Source: Streptomyces sp. PT12
GTDB taxonomy: Bacteria > Actinomycetota > Actinomycetes > Streptomycetales > Streptomycetaceae
Length of the DNA: 57,690 nt
Reading direction: 5' to 3'
NCBI RefSeq assembly: GCF_003311645.1
Contig: NZ_QEST01000019.1
Span: 1-57,690, forward strand
This document shows, piece after piece, positions 1-7,953 of the stretch (positions within the stretch are counted from its first letter, which is position 1; the number at the start of each line of letters is the position of its first letter). Both the position numbers and the translations under genes were made by a program. Below the pieces are notes generated by a model. That model searched no databases. It was not told the origin of the DNA and saw nothing but the letters and a program-made list of their open reading frames with translations.

Positions 1-47
1 GGCCTGACCATCAAACCTTAGCCAAAGGCGTCACCACGAGTTCAACC

Positions 48-574
48 TCAGTAACCACATACAGGTACTTGCCTTGCGCAACACCGCGTTGGAAGCCGAG
101 AACGCCCCCCCACACCGTCGAGATGGATCACCGTTCCATGCGGCATTCGGGAACGGGACACCCTGACAGGCCGCATAACACTCAAGTCCACCCAGTACAG
201 GGTCTTCGGGGCGTCGTCGTGTGGTCCCTGTCCAGCGCCGCGCGGGCGACGTGGAGGTGGTGGGCGCACTCCTTTGTCGCGCCGGTCTTCGACAGCGTGC
301 GGGCGGTGCGGGCGGCCAGCATGGCGTGCATGCGCGGAGTCGCCTTGTGCCTCACCTGCTCTTGGGCCGTCTGAAGGAGCGATACCGCCCTACCCGCCTG
401 TCCGGGGGCGGAATAGCACTGGATCGCGGCGAACGAGAGGGCATAGGCCCCGCTGATCGGATCACCGGCCTCGGCGGAGGCCCGGAGGGAGCCGTCGAAG
501 AAGCGCTGGGCAACACCGGGGCGGCTCTGGTCGAAGGCCGCCCACGCGACCTGCCGAGCCGCCTCGGACGCCAT
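48..574 (-). pseudogene. Decayed TPR-domain transcriptional regulator, C-terminal remnant
   Basis: Reading leftward from 574, about 115 residues have the helical TPR-like composition of the C-terminal half of the large XRE-type regulators of streptomycetes (motifs SEAARQVAWAAFDQ, FFDGSLRASAEAG, GAYALSFAAIQCYSA, MLAARTARTLSKTG). The frame has a stop just upstream (TGA near 620) and no helix-turn-helix region precedes it. Near 230 the expected continuation (DDAPKTLYWVDL) moves to another frame, a clear frameshift, and beyond about 200 recognisable coding is lost. It lies directly downstream of pepN in the same orientation. Seen: the two frames and the stop. Family assignment is from general knowledge of these regulators. 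Probably non-functional. Confidence 0.6.
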
Positions 575-643
575 CGCATGCCAGAGGAGGCCGTCGCCGC
601 CCGCGCCGCCACGGCCTCACACGTCCCGCCTCGGGACCCGAGG

Positions 644-3241
644 TCAGCTGTCCCGGCGCCGCGCCGCCAGGGCGCGCGCCGTGTCGTCGCGCGCCTCCGC
701 GACGAGGCGCCGCAGCGCGGGCGGCGCGTCCGCGTGCGCCGTGAGCCACGCGTCGGTCGCGTCGAGCACGGGCTCCGGGTCGCCCAGCGACGGATAGAGC
801 CCCGACACGATCGACATCGCGATCTCGATCGTCCGCTCCGACCACACGCGCGTCAGCGCGTCGAAGTACCGTGGCGCGTAAGGCGCGAGCAGGTCCCGCT
901 GGCTCGACTGCGCGAAGCCGTCGATCGTGGCCTCCACCAGCGCGTTGGACAGCCGGTCCGCCTCCACGACCTCAGCCCACGCGCGCTCCTTGATCTCGGC
1001 CGAGGGCCGCGCCGCCAGGCAGCGCACCTGGTGCCGGTGGCCCGACGCCGTGTCGTCGCGCGCCAGCTCGGCCTCGATCTCCGCCTCGCCCGCGTGGCCG
1101 TGCGCCGCCATCGGCCGCAGGAACGTCCAGCGCAGCTCCTGGTCCACATCGAGCCCTTCGATCCTCGCGGTGCCCGCGAGCAGCCCGGCGAGCAGCTGGA
1201 AGTCCGCGTCCGACGCGGCGCAGCCCGCGAAGAAGCGGGCCCACGCCAGCTGGAGGTCGCCCCCGGGCGCGGCCCGCCGCAGCTCGCCCAGCGCGGTGCG
1301 CGCCAGCGCGGCGCCCGCCGCGTCCCTGCGCTCGGGCGCGCTGTAGTGCACGAGCGCGGTGCGCGCCCAGCTGTGCACCATCTGGAGCACGCCGACCTGG
1401 TCCTCGGCGCCCGCGAACCGGCCCACCAGGTCGAGGAATTCGCGCGCGGGCAGCAGCCCGTCGCGCGTCAGGTTCCACAGCGCGGACCAGCACAGCGCCC
1501 GCGCCAGCGGGTCGGCGACATCGCCGAGCCCCTCGCGCAGCCCGGCCAGGGACGCCTCGTCGAACCGCGCCTTGCAGTAGGTCAGATCGTCGTCGTTGAC
1601 CAGGATGAACAGCGGCGCCTCATGCCCCGCCAGCTCGGGAACGGTCGCGCTCGGGCCCGTCACGTCCACCTCGGCACGCGCGTAGCGCACCACGGGCCCG
1701 CCCGGCTCGTCGCGCCGGTAGAGGCCCACGGCGACGCGGTGCGGGCGCAGCGTCGGATGGCTGTCCTGGGCGGCCTCCTGGAAGACCGTCAGCTCCAGGA
1801 TCCGCCCGTCCGCGCCATATGTGGCCGCGGGCGTCAGGGTGTTGACGCCCGCGGTCTGGAGCCACGCCTTGGCCCACTCGCCCATGTCGCGCCCCGAGAC
1901 CTCGGCGAGCACGGCGAGGAGGTCGTCGAGGCGCGTGTTGCCGAACGCGTGGCGCTTGAAGTAACGCCTCGCGCCCTCGAGAAACGCCTCGCGCCCCACA
2001 TACGCCACCAGCTGCTTGAGCACCGAGGCGCCCTTGGCGTAGGTGATGCCGTCGAAGTTGAGCTTGGCGTCCTGGAGGTCGCGGATGTCCGCGGTGATCG
2101 GGTGCGTCGACGACAGCTGGTCGGCCCGGTAGGCCCACGCCTTGCGGCGGTTGGCGAACGCGATCCACCCCTCGTCGAACCGCGTCGCCTCCACGAGCGA
2201 GAACGCGCCCATGAAGTCCGCGAACGACTCCTTGAGCCACAGGTCGTCCCACCACTCCATGGTCACCAGGTCGCCGAACCACATGTGCGCCATCTCGTGC
2301 AGCAGCGTGTTCGCCCGCCCCTGGTACGCCGCCCGCGTGGTGCGCCCGCGGAAGACATACTCCTCGCGGAACGTCACAAGCCCGGGGTTCTCCATCGCGC
2401 CGAGGTTGTACTCGGGCACGAACGCCTGGTCGTAGGTGCCGAACGGGTACGGGTAGCCGAAGTGGTCGTGGAAGAAGTCGAGCCCCTGCTTGGTGAGCAG
2501 AAAGATCTCGTCCGCGTCGAAGTGCCTGGCCAGGCCCTTGCGGCACAGCGCGCCCAGCGGGATCTCCAGAGCGGCCCCGTCGGGCAGCTCGCGCCGGTAG
2601 TGGTCGCGCACATAGTGGTAGGGGCCCGCGACCACCGCGGTGATATAGGTCGAGATGGGCAGCGTGGGGGCGAACGTCCACGTCGCCGCGCCGTCGCCCA
2701 GCGGCTCGCGCCCGGTCTCCGCGCCGTTGCTGAGCACGGTCCACGCCTCGGGCGCGGTGACGCGGAAGGTGAACGGGGCCTTCAGATCAGGCTGTTCGAA
2801 GTTCGCGAAGACCCGGCGCGCGTCCGCGGGCTCGTACTGGGTGTAGAGGTAGACCTCGCCGTCCTCCGGGTCGGCGAAGTGGTGCATCCCCTCGCCGGTG
2901 CGGCTGTACGCGCACGCGGCGTCCACGGTCAGCTCGTTCTCCGCGGCGAGGTCGGCCAGCAGCACGCGCGTGCCGTCGAAGACGCGGTCCACCGGCAGCG
3001 ACACCCCGTTGAGCGTCACCGAGTGCACGTGCGGCGCCAGCAGGTCGGCGAACGTCGTCGCGCCGGGCTCGGCGCACGCGAAGCGGATCGTGGTCGTCGA
3101 GCGGAACGTCCTCGGCCCGGCGCCGGGCGCGGGCCCCGGGCCGGTCGCGGACCTGAGGTCGAGTGCCACCTCGTACCCGTGGACGCTCAGCACCCTGGCC
3201 CGCTCGCGGGCCTCGTCACGGGTCAGATTCTCTCCTGGCAC
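644..3241 (-). CDS. pepN: Aminopeptidase N (M1 family zinc metallopeptidase)
   Basis: 865-aa cytosolic enzyme that removes N-terminal residues from peptides. The gluzincin signature is complete: GAMEN exopeptidase motif near residue 285, HEMAH at 315-319 and the third zinc ligand Glu338 exactly 18 residues later (KESF). The C-terminal half is the helical ERAP1-like domain of actinobacterial M1 enzymes, and the length is typical for the PepN family of actinomycetes. The start is GTG at 3241, reading MPGENLTRDEA, with a GGAG ribosome-binding site about 10 nt upstream. It is transcribed divergently from the DsbA-fold gene at 3401, so the 160-bp gap must hold both promoters. No defects seen. Confidence 0.96.
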   Translation of the reverse strand: MPGENLTRDEARERARVLSVHGYEVALDLRSATGPGPAPGAGPRTFRSTTTIRFACAEPGATTFADLLAPHVHSVTLNGVSLPVDRVFDGTRVLLADLAAENELTVDAACAYSRTGEGMHHFADPEDGEVYLYTQYEPADARRVFANFEQPDLKAPFTFRVTAPEAWTVLSNGAETGREPLGDGAATWTFAPTLPISTYITAVVAGPYHYVRDHYRRELPDGAALEIPLGALCRKGLARHFDADEIFLLTKQGLDFFHDHFGYPYPFGTYDQAFVPEYNLGAMENPGLVTFREEYVFRGRTTRAAYQGRANTLLHEMAHMWFGDLVTMEWWDDLWLKESFADFMGAFSLVEATRFDEGWIAFANRRKAWAYRADQLSSTHPITADIRDLQDAKLNFDGITYAKGASVLKQLVAYVGREAFLEGARRYFKRHAFGNTRLDDLLAVLAEVSGRDMGEWAKAWLQTAGVNTLTPAATYGADGRILELTVFQEAAQDSHPTLRPHRVAVGLYRRDEPGGPVVRYARAEVDVTGPSATVPELAGHEAPLFILVNDDDLTYCKARFDEASLAGLREGLGDVADPLARALCWSALWNLTRDGLLPAREFLDLVGRFAGAEDQVGVLQMVHSWARTALVHYSAPERRDAAGAALARTALGELRRAAPGGDLQLAWARFFAGCAASDADFQLLAGLLAGTARIEGLDVDQELRWTFLRPMAAHGHAGEAEIEAELARDDTASGHRHQVRCLAARPSAEIKERAWAEVVEADRLSNALVEATIDGFAQSSQRDLLAPYAPRYFDALTRVWSERTIEIAMSIVSGLYPSLGDPEPVLDATDAWLTAHADAPPALRRLVAEARDDTARALAARRRDS

Positions 3242-3400
3242 AGCGACACTCCTTCGTCCGTGGCGGTGTCCGTCTTGTCCCTCCGTGGGCGCGAGTCAGG
3301 ATGTCATGGCCCCCTTGCGCCGCGCATCGCGGAATGCGCCGGGGCGCGCACGCGTTGAAGCTGCGCCAGGCGTGCCGTTCGCACAAGGAGATGAAAAGAC

Positions 3401-4039
3401 ATGCCCGAGACCGCAGAGAAGACGCCCGCCGACTTCTGGTTCGACCCGCTCTGTCCGTGGGCCTGGATGACGTCGCGCTGGATGCTCGAGGTCGAGAAGG
3501 TGCGCCCGGTCCAGGTCCGCTGGCACGTGATGAGCCTCGCGGTGCTCAACGAGCCGAGGATGGACGAGGTGCCCGAGGAGTACCGCGAGTTCATGCGCAA
3601 CGCGTGGGGCCCGGTCCGCGTGTGCATCGCGGCGGAGCAGGCCCATGGCAACGACGTGCTCGGCCCGCTCTACACGGCGCTCGGCACCCGCGCGCACAAC
3701 GGCGGCGAGAAGCTGGAGCGCGAGGTGATCGTCGAGGCCCTTGAGGAGGCCGGGCTGCCCGCCGAGCTGGCGGACGCGGCGGACTCGGACGCCTATGACG
3801 CGGAGCTGCGCGCGTCGCACAAGGAGGGCATCGACCTCGTCGGCCAGGACGTCGGCACGCCCGTGATCGCCGTTCCTGGCGCGGACGGCGAGCAGATCGC
3901 GTTCTTCGGCCCCGTCGTCACCCCGGCTCCCAAGGGCGAGGCGGCGGCGCAGCTGTGGGACGGCACGCTCCTGGTCGCCTCGATCCCCGGCTTCTACGAG
4001 ATCAAGCGCACCAGGACGGTCGGCCCGCAGTTCGACTGA
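3401..4039 (+). CDS. DsbA-fold oxidoreductase, mycothiol-dependent nitroreductase (Rv2466c) type
   Basis: 212-aa thioredoxin-like protein. The N-terminus (FWFDPLCPWAW, residues 13-23), the block AWGPVRVCIAAEQAHG, the cis-Pro segment DVGTPVIAV and the C-terminal IKRTRTVGPQFD match the family of Mycobacterium Rv2466c, a mycothiol-linked reductase. In Rv2466c the active site is CPWC; here the second cysteine is Ala (CPWA), leaving a single nucleophilic cysteine, so a monothiol mechanism is implied. ATG start with AAGGAG 8-10 nt upstream. A strong hairpin follows the gene. The role in thiol redox or reductive detoxification is inferred from the family; the substrate is unknown. Confidence 0.85.
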   Translation: MPETAEKTPADFWFDPLCPWAWMTSRWMLEVEKVRPVQVRWHVMSLAVLNEPRMDEVPEEYREFMRNAWGPVRVCIAAEQAHGNDVLGPLYTALGTRAHNGGEKLEREVIVEALEEAGLPAELADAADSDAYDAELRASHKEGIDLVGQDVGTPVIAVPGADGEQIAFFGPVVTPAPKGEAAAQLWDGTLLVASIPGFYEIKRTRTVGPQFD

Positions 4040-4080
4040 GGGCCGCGGCGTCTCCCCGTGGGGCGGTGAGCCCGGTGAAT

Positions 4081-4113
4081 CGGCCCCCGCGCGATGCCTC
4101 CGCGCGGGGGCCG
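4081..4113. terminator. Hairpin terminator after the DsbA-fold gene
   Basis: Perfect 13-bp inverted repeat (CGGCCCCCGCGCG at 4081-4093, complement at 4101-4113) with a 7-nt loop, 42 nt after the stop codon at 4039. There is no long T-run, as is usual in streptomycetes. It may serve both strands, because a sodF remnant converges from the right. Confidence 0.8.
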
Positions 4114-4188
4114 TTCCCCTGGTCCGTCCGCCTGCCCGGTGGTGCGGTGAGAAGACGATCAGGCGGCCGGGGGGTCCTTGGGCGGCCT

Positions 4189-4278
4189 TCAGAGGGCGAT
4201 CAGCAGGGCGTTCGCCCGCTCCCTGGCCGCCGTGTACCGCTCGGCGACATCCTGCCAGTTCACCACGCGCCACATGGC
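4189..4278 (-). pseudogene. sodF: C-terminal fragment of iron superoxide dismutase (sodF remnant)
   Basis: Read leftward, 4278-4189 encodes about 29 residues ending in a [21 protein letters not shown] followed by [11 protein letters not shown]. This is the typical end of Fe/Mn superoxide dismutases, where the last helix starts with W-x-V-V-N-W-x-D-V. No start codon or upstream SOD sequence exists: the frame to the right turns into unrelated sequence within a few codons, and a Nur-like operator sits only 42 bp away. In S. coelicolor, as I recall, sodF lies in the same neighbourhood (after pepN, before tig), so this is most simply the end of the native gene left by an internal deletion. Too short to function. 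Confidence 0.7.
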
Positions 4279-4319
4279 CGGGGCGAAGACGCGACGGCAC
4301 CGTTGCCCGCACCCACTAA

Positions 4320-4336
4320 TTGCGAGTTCTTTGCAA
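4320..4336 (-). promoter_or_regulatory. Nur-like operator orphaned by the sodF deletion
   Basis: TTGCGA-GTTCT-TTGCAA is a 6-5-6 arrangement that fits the published Nur box of streptomycetes (TTGCAA-N5-TTGCAA type), with mismatches only in the inner bases of one half. Nur is the nickel-responsive Fur-family repressor that controls sodF and nickel uptake. It lies immediately upstream, on the minus strand, of the sodF C-terminal fragment, which supports both identifications. It is also about 130 bp upstream of bioY on the other strand, so a leftover effect on bioY cannot be excluded. Confidence 0.6.
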
Positions 4337-4469
4337 CAGCACGGTACCAGCGGAGAGCCCTGGCGGTGTCGTCAACATCACCCCGTCGAGGCACGGGGCT
4401 TGGGCTAGCGTCGGTGGGCACCCCCGGGTGCCGAACCGTTCCGTCCCCGACTCCACCGAGGAGCCGCCC

Positions 4470-5060
4470 ATGAGCACCGCCGTTCTCGCCGATCTGCTGC
4501 CCGCCGCCACCCTGCCCCGCGCGCGGGCGCGCGATGCCGCGCTGGTCGTCGGCGGAGCCGCGCTCACCGGGCTCGCCGCGCAGCTCGCGGTGCCGGTGCC
4601 GGGCAGCCCGGTCCCGGTCACCGGGCAGACGTTCGCCGCGCTGCTCATCGGCGCCTCGCTCGGCCCGGCGCGCGCTTTCGCCTCGCTCCTGCTCTACGCG
4701 CTGGTCGGCATGGCGGGCATGCCGTGGTTCTCCGATGGCGCCTCCGGCTGGTCCATGCCGTCCTTCGGCTACATCATCGGCATGACCGCCGCCGCCGTGG
4801 CCGTCGGCGCCCTCGCCCGCCGCGGCGGCGACCGCACCGCGCCGCGCACCGCGGGCACGATGCTCGTCGGCATGGCGATCACCTACGCCGTCGGCGTTCC
4901 CTACCTCGCCCTCGACACCGGCATGTCGGCGGCCGAGGCGATCGACGCCGGTCTGACGCCGTTCCTCGTCGGCGACGCGCTCAAGGCGGCCCTCGCGATG
5001 GGCGCCCTGCCGCTCGCCTGGCGCCTCGTCCGCCCCGGCGACGCCGACGACGAGCGCTGA
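4470..5060 (+). CDS. bioY: Biotin transporter substrate-binding subunit BioY
   Basis: 196-aa integral membrane protein, the S-component that captures biotin in ECF-type or solo BioY uptake systems. The typical signature is present: PVPGSPVPVTGQTFAALLIGA near residues 35-55, then LYALVGMAGMPWF and a glycine-rich FGYIIGM segment, with about six hydrophobic helices. ATG start at 4470 with GAGGA 7-11 nt upstream. No BioM or BioN energising subunits are next to it. A 7-bp hairpin (GGCACCC/GGGTGCC, 4417-4432) lies in its probable leader, behind a possible -10 (TAGCGT) near 4406. No recognisable BirA or BioQ operator seen. Confidence 0.92.
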   Translation: MSTAVLADLLPAATLPRARARDAALVVGGAALTGLAAQLAVPVPGSPVPVTGQTFAALLIGASLGPARAFASLLLYALVGMAGMPWFSDGASGWSMPSFGYIIGMTAAAVAVGALARRGGDRTAPRTAGTMLVGMAITYAVGVPYLALDTGMSAAEAIDAGLTPFLVGDALKAALAMGALPLAWRLVRPGDADDER

Positions 5061-5118
5061 CACCGCGTCGGGGAAGCGCGTCGGGGAGACCGCCGAACGG
5101 CGCTCTCCCCGGCCGTGC

Positions 5119-5130
5119 CAGACTCGACCC
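5119..5130 (+). promoter_or_regulatory. Probable leaderless-type promoter of rpiB
   Basis: CAGACT at 5119-5124 is followed after 6 nt by the rpiB ATG, the same geometry as the stronger TAGACT elements before valS and folC. There is no Shine-Dalgarno sequence. The first base deviates from the TANNNT consensus and no clear -35 is seen. Confidence 0.4.
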
Positions 5131-5607
5131 ATGCGCGTCTACCTCGGCTCCGACCACGCGGGTTACGAACTCAAGAGCCATCTGACCGACTGGCTGAAGG
5201 GCCATGGCCACGAGCCGGTCGACTGCGGCCCCCACCACTACGACCCCGCCGACGACTACCCCCCGTACTGCCTGCGCACCGCCGAACGCACCGTGGCCGA
5301 CCCCGGATCGCTCGGCATCGTGATCGGCGGCTCGGGCAACGGCGAGGCCATCGCCGCCAACAAGGTGCGCGGCGCCCGCTGCGCGCTGGCCTGGAGCGAG
5401 GAGACCGCCCGCCTCGCCCGCCTCCACAACGACGCCAACCTCCTGAGCCTCGGCGCCCGCATGCACACCACCGACGAGGCCACGTCGTATGTCGCGGTGT
5501 TCCTGGCGACCGAGTTCACCGGCGAGGAGCGCCACAGCCGCCGCATCGCCATGCTCGCGGGCTACGAGGCCGACGGCACCATTCCCCCCGCCCCCGAGCT
5601 GGACTGA
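5131..5607 (+). CDS. rpiB: Ribose-5-phosphate isomerase B
   Basis: 158-aa enzyme that interconverts ribose 5-phosphate and ribulose 5-phosphate in the non-oxidative pentose phosphate pathway. The LacAB/RpiB fold is clear: MRVYLGSDHAGYELK at the N-terminus with the catalytic-site Asp/His pair, the anion-hole segment GIVIGGSGNGEAIAANK around residues 65-81, and NLLSLGARMHT. In actinobacterial enzymes the base is a Glu in the GNGE motif, as here, rather than the Cys of E. coli RpiB. ATG start without ribosome-binding site, consistent with leaderless translation. Its stop is 6 bp before the DNA glycosylase start, so the two are probably co-transcribed. Confidence 0.95.
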   Translation: MRVYLGSDHAGYELKSHLTDWLKGHGHEPVDCGPHHYDPADDYPPYCLRTAERTVADPGSLGIVIGGSGNGEAIAANKVRGARCALAWSEETARLARLHNDANLLSLGARMHTTDEATSYVAVFLATEFTGEERHSRRIAMLAGYEADGTIPPAPELD

Positions 5608-5613
5608 GCGCCC

Positions 5614-6435
5614 GTGCCGGAAGGCCACACCATCCACCGGCTCGCCGCCGCGTACGGCGAGCGCTTCGGCGGCGGCGCCCCGGTGCGAGCCCGTTCCCCC
5701 CAGGGCAAGTTCGCCGACGGCGCCGCCCTGCTCGACGGCCAGCCCCTCACCGCGGCCGAGGCGCACGGCAAGCACCTCTTCCTCGGCTTCACCGGCGTCG
5801 GCTGGGTGCACGTCCACCTGGGCCTCTACGGCAAGGTGGCGTTCGGCGAGGGCCCAGCCCCCGCGCCCGTCGGCCAGGTCAGGCTCCGCCTCGCCACCGC
5901 CGAGCACTGGGCCGACCTGCGCGGGCCCGCCCGCTGCGCGCTCGTCACCGACGCCGAGAAGCGCGCCGTCATCGACCGCCTCGGCCCCGACCCGCTGCGC
6001 GCGGGCGAGCCGGGCCAGGACGCCGAACGGGCCTGGCCCCGCGTCACGGGCCGCCGCGTCGCCATCGCCGAGCTGCTGCTCGACCAGCGCGTCATCGCCG
6101 GGGCCGGGAACATCTACCGCGCCGAGGTCCTCTTCCGCCGCGGCATCGACCCGCACCGCCCGGGCGGCGGCCTCACGCGCCGCGAGTGGGACGCCATCTG
6201 GGACGACCTCGTCGCGCTCATGCGCGAGGGCGTGCGCGCCGGGCGCATCGACACCGTGAGACCCGAGCACACCCCCGAGGCCATGGGCCGCCCGCCGCGC
6301 CAGGACGAGCACGGCGGCGAGGTCTATGTCTACCGCCGCGCCGGGGCGCCGTGCCACGTGTGCACAACGCCCGTGCGCACCGCCGTGCTCGCCGCGAGGA
6401 ACCTCTTCTGGTGCCCCGTGTGCCAGCCGCGGTGA
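5614..6435 (+). CDS. Fpg/Nei family DNA glycosylase (endonuclease VIII-like)
   Basis: 273-aa base-excision repair enzyme with glycosylase and AP-lyase activity on oxidised bases. After start removal the N-terminus is PEGHT, giving the catalytic Pro and Glu of the family; the H after the G points to the Nei/Nei2 branch rather than MutM. Then come the Lys-containing AHGKHLF loop, the helix-two-turn-helix segment LLDQRVIAGAGNIYRAEVLF and a C-terminal zinc finger (CHVC near 248, CPVC near 268). GTG start at 5614, 6 nt after the rpiB stop. The substrate preference cannot be told from sequence alone. Confidence 0.92.
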   Translation: MPEGHTIHRLAAAYGERFGGGAPVRARSPQGKFADGAALLDGQPLTAAEAHGKHLFLGFTGVGWVHVHLGLYGKVAFGEGPAPAPVGQVRLRLATAEHWADLRGPARCALVTDAEKRAVIDRLGPDPLRAGEPGQDAERAWPRVTGRRVAIAELLLDQRVIAGAGNIYRAEVLFRRGIDPHRPGGGLTRREWDAIWDDLVALMREGVRAGRIDTVRPEHTPEAMGRPPRQDEHGGEVYVYRRAGAPCHVCTTPVRTAVLAARNLFWCPVCQPR

Positions 6436-6553
6436 CCCCTTCCACCCCCGGGGCCACCCCCGTTCCGCCCCCGGTGCCCTCTCAGGCCAAGAGCCTCCCG
6501 GGTGTCGGTGCGGGGCCGTATTCTCGGCCTTCACGACACCGGGAGGGTGGGCC

Positions 6554-6603
6554 TGTGCCGTCAGATGTGCCGTCAGATGTGCCGTCAGGTGTGGGGTCGT
6601 CAG
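6554..6603. repeat. 12-bp tandem repeat between convergent genes
   Basis: Three adjacent copies of TGTGCCGTCAGA (the third ends in G) starting at 6554, followed by a degenerate fourth that runs into the end of the acetyltransferase gene. It lies in the 164-bp gap between the glycosylase and the converging Eis-like gene. No hairpin potential beyond the repeats was seen. Confidence 0.7.
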
Positions 6604-7829
6604 AACGTATGGGGGAGCCAGGGCGCGAGCTGGCCGGTGAACGCCGCGCCCGCCGCCGCGAGCGCGCCCGCGCGCCGCTCGCCGACCAGCCCCGCCCCGG
6701 CGAGCGAGGCCAGCGAGACGCCCCCGAGATAGGCCGCGCCCAGGGCCCGCACCGGAAGCGCCAGATCCGCCGCGTCCCCGGTGCGGGCGCACACCGCGCC
6801 GCCTGGCCCGCCGGACAGCCGCCAGCGCCCGGCGTTCCACGGGCACATGTCGTCGGTGACGTCGAGCACCACATCGAGCTCGGTCGTGTAGGAGCGCGCG
6901 GCCAGCGCCGCGCCCACGTCGACCGGCCTGAGATACATCCGGTCCTGGACCCGCAGCTCGCACCGGCGCACATCCGACACCAGGTGCAGCAGCGGCGCGT
7001 CCACCGGCAGATCGCGCAGCACGACCGTGCTCATCAGGTCGATCTCCGCGAGATAGCGCAGGAGCGCCGCATACGCCTCGGGCGTGGCCGCCTCCAGATC
7101 GCGCACCACCACCGCGCCCTCTGGCCCCGCCTCGGCGAACCTCGGCCTGAGGGCATAGCGCGCATAGCCGAGCAGCTCCCCCTCGCGCTCCGCCAGCACA
7201 CACCGGCGCGCGGACGCCCCCTCGCGCTCCCCGGGAGGATCGAGCAACGGCAGCCGCTCCCAGCCGGGCAGCCGCTCCAGCATCCCGGGCCGCCGCGGCA
7301 CGAGGCGCGCGTACAGCTCCTCGCAGCGCCGCGCCGCCCGCGCCGGGTCCTCCACGCGCAGCGCGATGTCGTCCGCCCCCGCGGGCGCGTTCACCGCCAC
7401 CCTGGCCGTGTCGATCGTGGCGAGCATCCGCCATGTCGCCGCCCCGAAGCCGAAGCGGCCGTAGATGCCCGGCTCCGACGCGGTCAGCACGGCCAGCGGC
7501 TCGCCCGCCTCGCGGTAGTCGTCCAGGGCCCTGCGCATCATCAGGCGCAGCAGCCCGCGCCGCCTGTGGGTGGCCGCGACATGCACCATCGTGACCCCCG
7601 CTGCGGACACCACGGCCCCGCCAGGCACCGAGACCCGCAGCGCGAACGTCCCGAGCGAGCCCACCACCCGGTCCCCGTCCCACACCCCGAGCGAACGGTC
7701 GAGGTCGACAAGCTCGTGCCACAGGCGGCGTTCATCGGCCGACTCCTTCAGCCCGCCGAAGGCCCACTCGAGCCCCGCGTACCACGCGTCGAAATCGTCC
7801 TTGGACACCGTCCGCAGCTTCGTCGTCAT
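6600..7829 (-). CDS. Eis-like GNAT N-acetyltransferase
   Basis: 409-aa protein with the three-part Eis architecture: an N-terminal GNAT domain with the acetyl-CoA loop (VHVAATHRRRGLLRLMM, about residues 85-101), a second degenerate GNAT region and a C-terminal SCP2-like domain. The protein ends in Phe (PWLPHTF); the terminal carboxylate is used in catalysis in this family. Mycobacterial Eis acetylates aminoglycosides and other amines; the substrate here is unknown. The ATG at 7829 (MTTKLRTVSKDDF) is preferred over in-frame upstream codons because the domain starts there and a TAGGCA -10-like hexamer precedes it by 7 nt. Divergent from the SpoIIE-type phosphatase. Confidence 0.85.
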   Translation of the reverse strand: MTTKLRTVSKDDFDAWYAGLEWAFGGLKESADERRLWHELVDLDRSLGVWDGDRVVGSLGTFALRVSVPGGAVVSAAGVTMVHVAATHRRRGLLRLMMRRALDDYREAGEPLAVLTASEPGIYGRFGFGAATWRMLATIDTARVAVNAPAGADDIALRVEDPARAARRCEELYARLVPRRPGMLERLPGWERLPLLDPPGEREGASARRCVLAEREGELLGYARYALRPRFAEAGPEGAVVVRDLEAATPEAYAALLRYLAEIDLMSTVVLRDLPVDAPLLHLVSDVRRCELRVQDRMYLRPVDVGAALAARSYTTELDVVLDVTDDMCPWNAGRWRLSGGPGGAVCARTGDAADLALPVRALGAAYLGGVSLASLAGAGLVGERRAGALAAAGAAFTGQLAPWLPHTF

Positions 7830-7842
7830 GCGCCCATGCCTA
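7830..7842 (-). promoter_or_regulatory. Probable leaderless-type promoter of the eis-like gene
   Basis: On the minus strand TAGGCA is followed by 7 nt and the ATG at 7829. There is no Shine-Dalgarno sequence between them. The geometry matches that of other genes in the window. Confidence 0.4.
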
Positions 7843-7939
7843 CCAGGGGGCGCGACGCGGGGCGAGGAGGTTTCCGCGCGGGCGCCCGGGCCGAGGCCCT
7901 CGCGGGGCCAGGGGTTCGACGCGGCGCCGAACGGGTGGA

Positions 7940-7953
7940 TAGGGTCGCAGGTC
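7940..7953 (+). promoter_or_regulatory. Probable promoter of the SpoIIE-type phosphatase gene
   Basis: TAGGGT at 7940-7945 lies 8 nt before the ATG at 7954, with a weak TTCGAC at 7915-7920 as a possible -35. It is consistent with a leaderless or near-leaderless transcript. Confidence 0.4.

Noticed and set aside
1-20. Similarity of GGCCTGACCATC at the window start to the repeat at 57561
   Set aside because: Only about a dozen bases are shared and the following sequence differs; not enough to call a repeat copy.
221-3358. 1045-codon open frame on the plus strand opposite pepN
   Set aside because: Arg/Val/Gly-rich shadow caused by high GC; pepN on the other strand has all M1 motifs.
4320-4469. 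Biotin repressor site for bioY
   Set aside because: The only clear operator-like sequence has Nur-box form and fits the sodF remnant better.
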